A stretch of DNA of 64,000 nucleotides. It comes from Sinotaia quadrata. Lineage: Eukaryota > Mollusca > Gastropoda > Architaenioglossa > Viviparidae. The notes beneath the pieces were generated by a model. The model saw only the letters and a list, made by a program, of their open reading frames with translations. It searched no databases and was not told the DNA's origin. The position numbers and the translations under genes are program-made. The DNA lies in contig CM054177.1 of the NCBI GenBank assembly GCA_028829895.1, positions 28,099,564 through 28,163,563 of the forward strand, read 5' to 3'. Below are positions 50,640 through 64,000 of the stretch, piece by piece; within the stretch, counting starts at the first letter, position 1; each line of letters begins with the position of its first letter.

Positions 50640-51250
50640 ATTGGGTCATCCTATGCGTCGGTAAGCTTGTTGCATGGCGGTTGGTTCATTTTTTTGTTGA
50701 CAGGACGGCCAATTGCTTTTTTAAATTCTGCCACACCACTCCGGTCAGAAGACTGTTTCCCTTCGTAAGTTTGATGATTTCACCTTGCTGTAGATGTGGC
50801 ACCCATTTCAGCTCTTGTGGAAAACCTTTTCTCTCTCGAGCAAATGTTCCGTAAGTCTGGGCGATATAAAAAATAGTGTCCCCAAAAAGTACTGCGTGTA
50901 CTCTAATTTTGCTGACAGCTTTTGGACAACATAATAGCCAAATCCATCATGCAATGCCTGGGGACTCTCAAGGCCGAGGTAAATTTTGAACTTGCACAAA
51001 TATGTCCTGTCATTTTCAGAGAACATCCACACTTTGATATCACGCTTGATTGGTTTTGATGAAATGTACTGTACATATACAAGACCTCCGGTAAAAACGA
51101 ATCTTTGATTCTGATTCGTCGATTGCTACATGAAGCCAAGGTAGGAATGTAGCAGCAAATGTACTTGCCAGAGTATCCGTCACTCTTTCACTTTGTATAA
51201 AGTTCGGACATCGTCTCAATGGCTCTGCCCATCTGTTACTGACAAGTATG
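50640..51250 (-). pseudogene. Degenerate piggyBac-type transposase fragment
   Basis: Reading the minus strand from about 51130 down gives a DES, then VQYISSKPIKRDIKVWMF (the piggyBac YIPSKPxKWGIKVW block), YLCKFKIYLG, and GYYVVQKL. LFFISPRLTEHLLERE stands where DNFFTSxxLxxxLL is expected, followed after a frameshift by GNSLLTGVVWQN and VLSTKK. The catalytic Asp of DNFFTS is lost and the frames are broken, so it is a dead copy. Confidence 0.7.
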
Positions 51251-51599
51251 AAGTCAGGCTGATAAACGATTTTCGGTACAGATTTATTTTATGGCAATAA
51301 TGCCGTTAAAGAATATACAGACCAATAGAGATCAGTCTCTTGTAAATGAAACAGTTCCATCAGAATATCGCATGCAATATATGCTTCATCTATGCTCATG
51401 TTGTCTGCTCAAAGTTCACACATTGTCGAAGTACACCGTATCTTTTGGTGTTAAGGAAGGTATCTACCAATAGCGCTTCAGAAAATAATAAAGAAAAATA
51501 ATCCAATAATGTTACAGTCATATCATCAAAATCATTTGGAAACAGCTGTACTAGCAGAATTAAAATCATTGGCACTAAGTGATGTATGAAGCTAAGCAG

Positions 51600-51790
51600 T
51601 CCAGGCAACGCCACTTTGTTAATGAAAATTATTATAGTGATTAAATATTCTTTGATAACTATTTACAAGTGATGAGAATCTTAATTTTGTTTTATTAACG
51701 ATCCTACAGCAATCACCACTAGTCTCTCTCACTTGGCGGATATACTGGCGCTTTAAATGTTTTCTCTCTTCCACTACATAAAAAACCTCT
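51600..51790 (+). repeat. Dispersed repeat family, copy E (fragment)
   Basis: Carries CAACGCCACTTTGTTAATGA and CTCACTTGGCGGATATACTG. It is truncated after CTCTTCCACTACATAAA. Upstream of gene 3. Confidence 0.6.
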
Positions 51791-52089
51791 TTAAGGCACT
51801 GCCAGAGTTTGACTACAACAGGTGCTGTATTTTAGGTTGGCTAGTGGGGAAAGCCGACTGACTGGACCACCCCACCATAGTCCAAGGCCTGCCAACATCC
51901 AAGGACTAGCCACATAATGCAATGATTGGGAAGACCACCTAGGTATGAAAACTATAACTAATTAAAGTAAAATAAATAAGAGATTTTATAAACAAAATCA
52001 CCCATTTAGCAAATATATTAACCTCATTATATCCAATAGCCAAAGTCGATAAATACATAGAAATTAAATTTAAATAATATTGTCAATAA

Positions 52090-52320
52090 GATCAGTATAT
52101 ATAGTTATTCCAGAGATCTGTATACAGGTTTTGTTAACTTATTCTATCATAGACATCATGTTGATGACGTGCGGATTGGGATTGGCACGCCCACTTGTGA
52201 CGTTCTTCAATGACGCAAGGACGTGAAGTCGTGTTTCCCCTTCAAAATAGTGTCTGCATTTGGCTAAAAACAAAGCTAGAATGGACATTGTTTTGACTGT
52301 TTATTTATCCCCATCGTAAA
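52090..52320 (+). promoter_or_regulatory. Proximal upstream region of gene 3, with TATA-like and CRE-like sites
   Basis: A TATATATAG stretch lies at about 52096-52104. TGACGT occurs at 52165-52170 and 52198-52203, with TGACGC at 52211-52216, all 105-160 bp before the start codon. These fit a promoter with CREB/ATF-type sites, judged by motif only. Confidence 0.35.
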
Positions 52321-62099
<9,779 letters not shown>

Positions 62100-62454
62100 G
62101 CAGAGAAATATTTACTTTCTTATACATAGATGTAATAAATAAATAACAAAACAAATAACGTTACTGTAATATCGTATTTTTTAAATTGTTATTTTTAAAG
62201 TCTGTCAAGAAAGAACACAACGCGCCTTTTCTACTTATTTTACATACCAGGTTAGCATTTCTAGTTTTCTTTGATATGCACACTGTAAAAGTAATTCACC
62301 GAAAATGTTATCAAACCCAGTGCCATTTTGACTTGTTGAGCTTCCAATTTATAACTTATTATTTAAGACTTGAGAGTTTTAAGGTTGGTTATCAATCGGA
62401 TCTTCACTTTAGGAACTGGATGGTGTGATATTAAGAAGTCAGCAGATAAATGAG

Positions 62455-62870
62455 TGTCTATTCAACAGATGAATGGGCCTGTTTATAGTCAGCAGATAAA
62501 TAGGCCTGTTTATAGTCGGAAGATAAGTAGGCCTGTTTACAGTCAGCAGATAAATGGGCCTGTCTATAGTCACCAGAAATTGCAAAACATACATCTCGAA
62601 ATCCAAAATAAATATTTCTCATTATAAACATATTTAATACAAACAGCCACATTAGTAGTAATAGCAGATAATAGAAATGACTTCTATATAAACATTTATA
62701 CTGAAACAGTTACAATAATAGTAATAGTAGATGTTAGTATTGATCTCTAGAGTAGCATTTATACTGATGTCTCTAAAGTAGCATTTATACTGATGTCTCT
62801 AGAGTAGCATTTATACTGATGTCTCTAGAGTAGCATTTATACTGATGTCTCTAGAGTAGCAATAGTTATA
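62455..62870 (+). repeat. Two short minisatellites, right edge
   Basis: 27-bp units with AGTCAGCAGATAAATAGGCC (62455-62565) and 26-bp units with GTAGCATTTATACTGATGTC (62745-62865). Confidence 0.9.
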
Positions 62871-63279
62871 TTGATATTTCGTTTATGTTCCAGTAACATT
62901 TATACTGAAAACAGTTACAATAATAGTAATAGAATTTGGTAGAATTGACGTCTCGAGTAAAATTTAAGCTTTAAACGGTTACAATATTAGTAACAGTACA
63001 TGGTATAAATTACCTCTAGAGTAACCTTTAAGCTAAAAGCAGTTACAATATTAATAATAGTAGATATTAGAAATTACCTTTAGAGTAACATTTATACAGA
63101 AAATATTCATGTCAAATATTCTGTATGTAGGCATATGACGATGTTACATTACAACTCCACTGAAAATAACTATATCATATGCGTAACTTTCAATTTTCAA
63201 ATGTGATTAGAGGATAACGTAGCCATTAGTTGCAATGATAGAGTATAAACGATGTAATGCTATTAAGCTGAATGACAAA

Positions 63280-63555
63280 AGTGGCATGCTTCTCATGACT
63301 GGTTGACAAAAGTGGCATACTTCTCATGATTGGTTGACAAAAGTGGCATACTTCTCATGACTGGTTGACAAAAGTGGCATACTTCTCATGACTGGTTGAC
63401 AAAAGTGGCATACTTCTCATGACTGGTTGACAAAAGTGGCATACTTCTCATGATTGGTTGACAAAAGTGGCAATCTTCTCATGATTGGTTGACAAAAGTG
63501 GCATACCTCTCCTGACTGGTTGACAAAAGTGGCATACTTCTCATGACTGGTTGAC
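63280..63555 (+). repeat. 31-bp minisatellite
   Basis: Nine units with GGTTGACAAAAGTGGCATAC. Confidence 0.95.
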
Positions 63556-64000
63556 AGTAACAAGATGGCGACGGTCGAGAGTTATTCCTTTGTCTGCAAA
63601 AAATGTCGAAATGGAACCGGCTACTTAGTATGACTGCTTCGTGTAGGCTACAAAGTCAACACTTTCACTCGACTATAGACATTTTGCAGCTAGGATAGAT
63701 TGGAGTTGAACCCAGGGACAGCTTGTCCTGGTCAGAGATGCACCGACACTGCAGCTAGTCAGGATTGGATTGGAGGTTTAATACTGATATACATATTGCA
63801 AAACGATGAAGTTGCATGTCGCCGCTTTACCCTGGGTGACTTTGTAATAATGAATTATATCAAATATGTGAAATTAGTTATGTTATAAGACATCTACAAG
63901 TGCCGGTGCAGAGTATGGGTCACTGGTTATATATGTATATCTGCAACTGTTACGCCAATATACTGGTAAGTCGCCAATATGGCTCCGCCCCCATTCAGGT
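63556..64000. other. Right edge, nothing recognised
   Basis: Less AT-rich than its surroundings. One frame (63700-63888) contains NPGTACPGQRCTDTAASQ, with no domain match. Could be part of an unrecognised repeat. Confidence 0.4.

Noticed and set aside
63700..63888. 62-codon ORF with an NPGTACPGQRC stretch, and a B-box-like GAGTTGAACCCAGG
   Set aside because: Too short and without a domain match; no A box or tRNA fold seen, so neither a gene nor a tRNA-derived SINE can be claimed.

Overview
The window looks like animal nuclear DNA, most likely from a mollusc or another lophotrochozoan. It is AT-rich and gene-poor. Short exons have clean GT-AG (twice GC-AG) borders and are separated by introns of 0.4 to 8 kb. 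The introns are packed with microsatellites (TAGA/TCTA, AC/GT, CT, GAAA, ATT) and with dozens of 18-80 bp minisatellites. Nothing bacterial is present. The species cannot be named from the sequence alone.

The coding content is one tandem family of three paralogous genes, all on the + strand. Each encodes a type I membrane receptor built in the same order: signal-peptide exon; short Cys-rich exon (Y/S-C-F-C-S/T-G); F-type lectin-like / F5/8-type C (FTP) domain split over two exons; a six-Cys mini-EGF exon; one or more eight-Cys EGF-like exons of the MEGF/scavenger-receptor-F style; a transmembrane exon; a cytoplasmic tail. Nearly all extracellular exons are symmetrical (phase 1-1). Gene 1 (490-14875) lacks its 5' part, which lies left of the window, but runs to its stop codon. 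Gene 2 (20363 to at least 43900) has its start, four 138-nt EGF exons where gene 1 has one, the TM exon and the first tail exon; its 3' end is not settled. Gene 3 (52321 to at least 62099) has its start through the first eight-Cys EGF exon and runs off the right edge.

Layout: 1-14875 gene 1; 14876-20362 intergenic, with three minisatellites and a dispersed repeat; 20363-43900 gene 2, with a Ty3/Gypsy integrase fragment, LINE tails and four dispersed-repeat copies or fragments in or near its introns; 43901-52320 probable 3' end of gene 2 and intergenic DNA, with a dead piggyBac copy and an E-box-bearing array; 52321-64000 gene 3, whose first intron holds a 20-unit array of CRE-like sites and a LINE tail.

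The proteins are probably cell-surface recognition or adhesion receptors: a lectin-like head on an EGF stalk. A role in innate recognition or cell-cell contact is inferred from domain content only. The most unusual features are the receptor cluster itself, the exon-duplicated EGF stalk of gene 2, minisatellites seeded at exon edges that carry splice-like motifs, a pair of inverted arrays in one intron, and regulatory-motif arrays (CRE, E-box) near gene 3.
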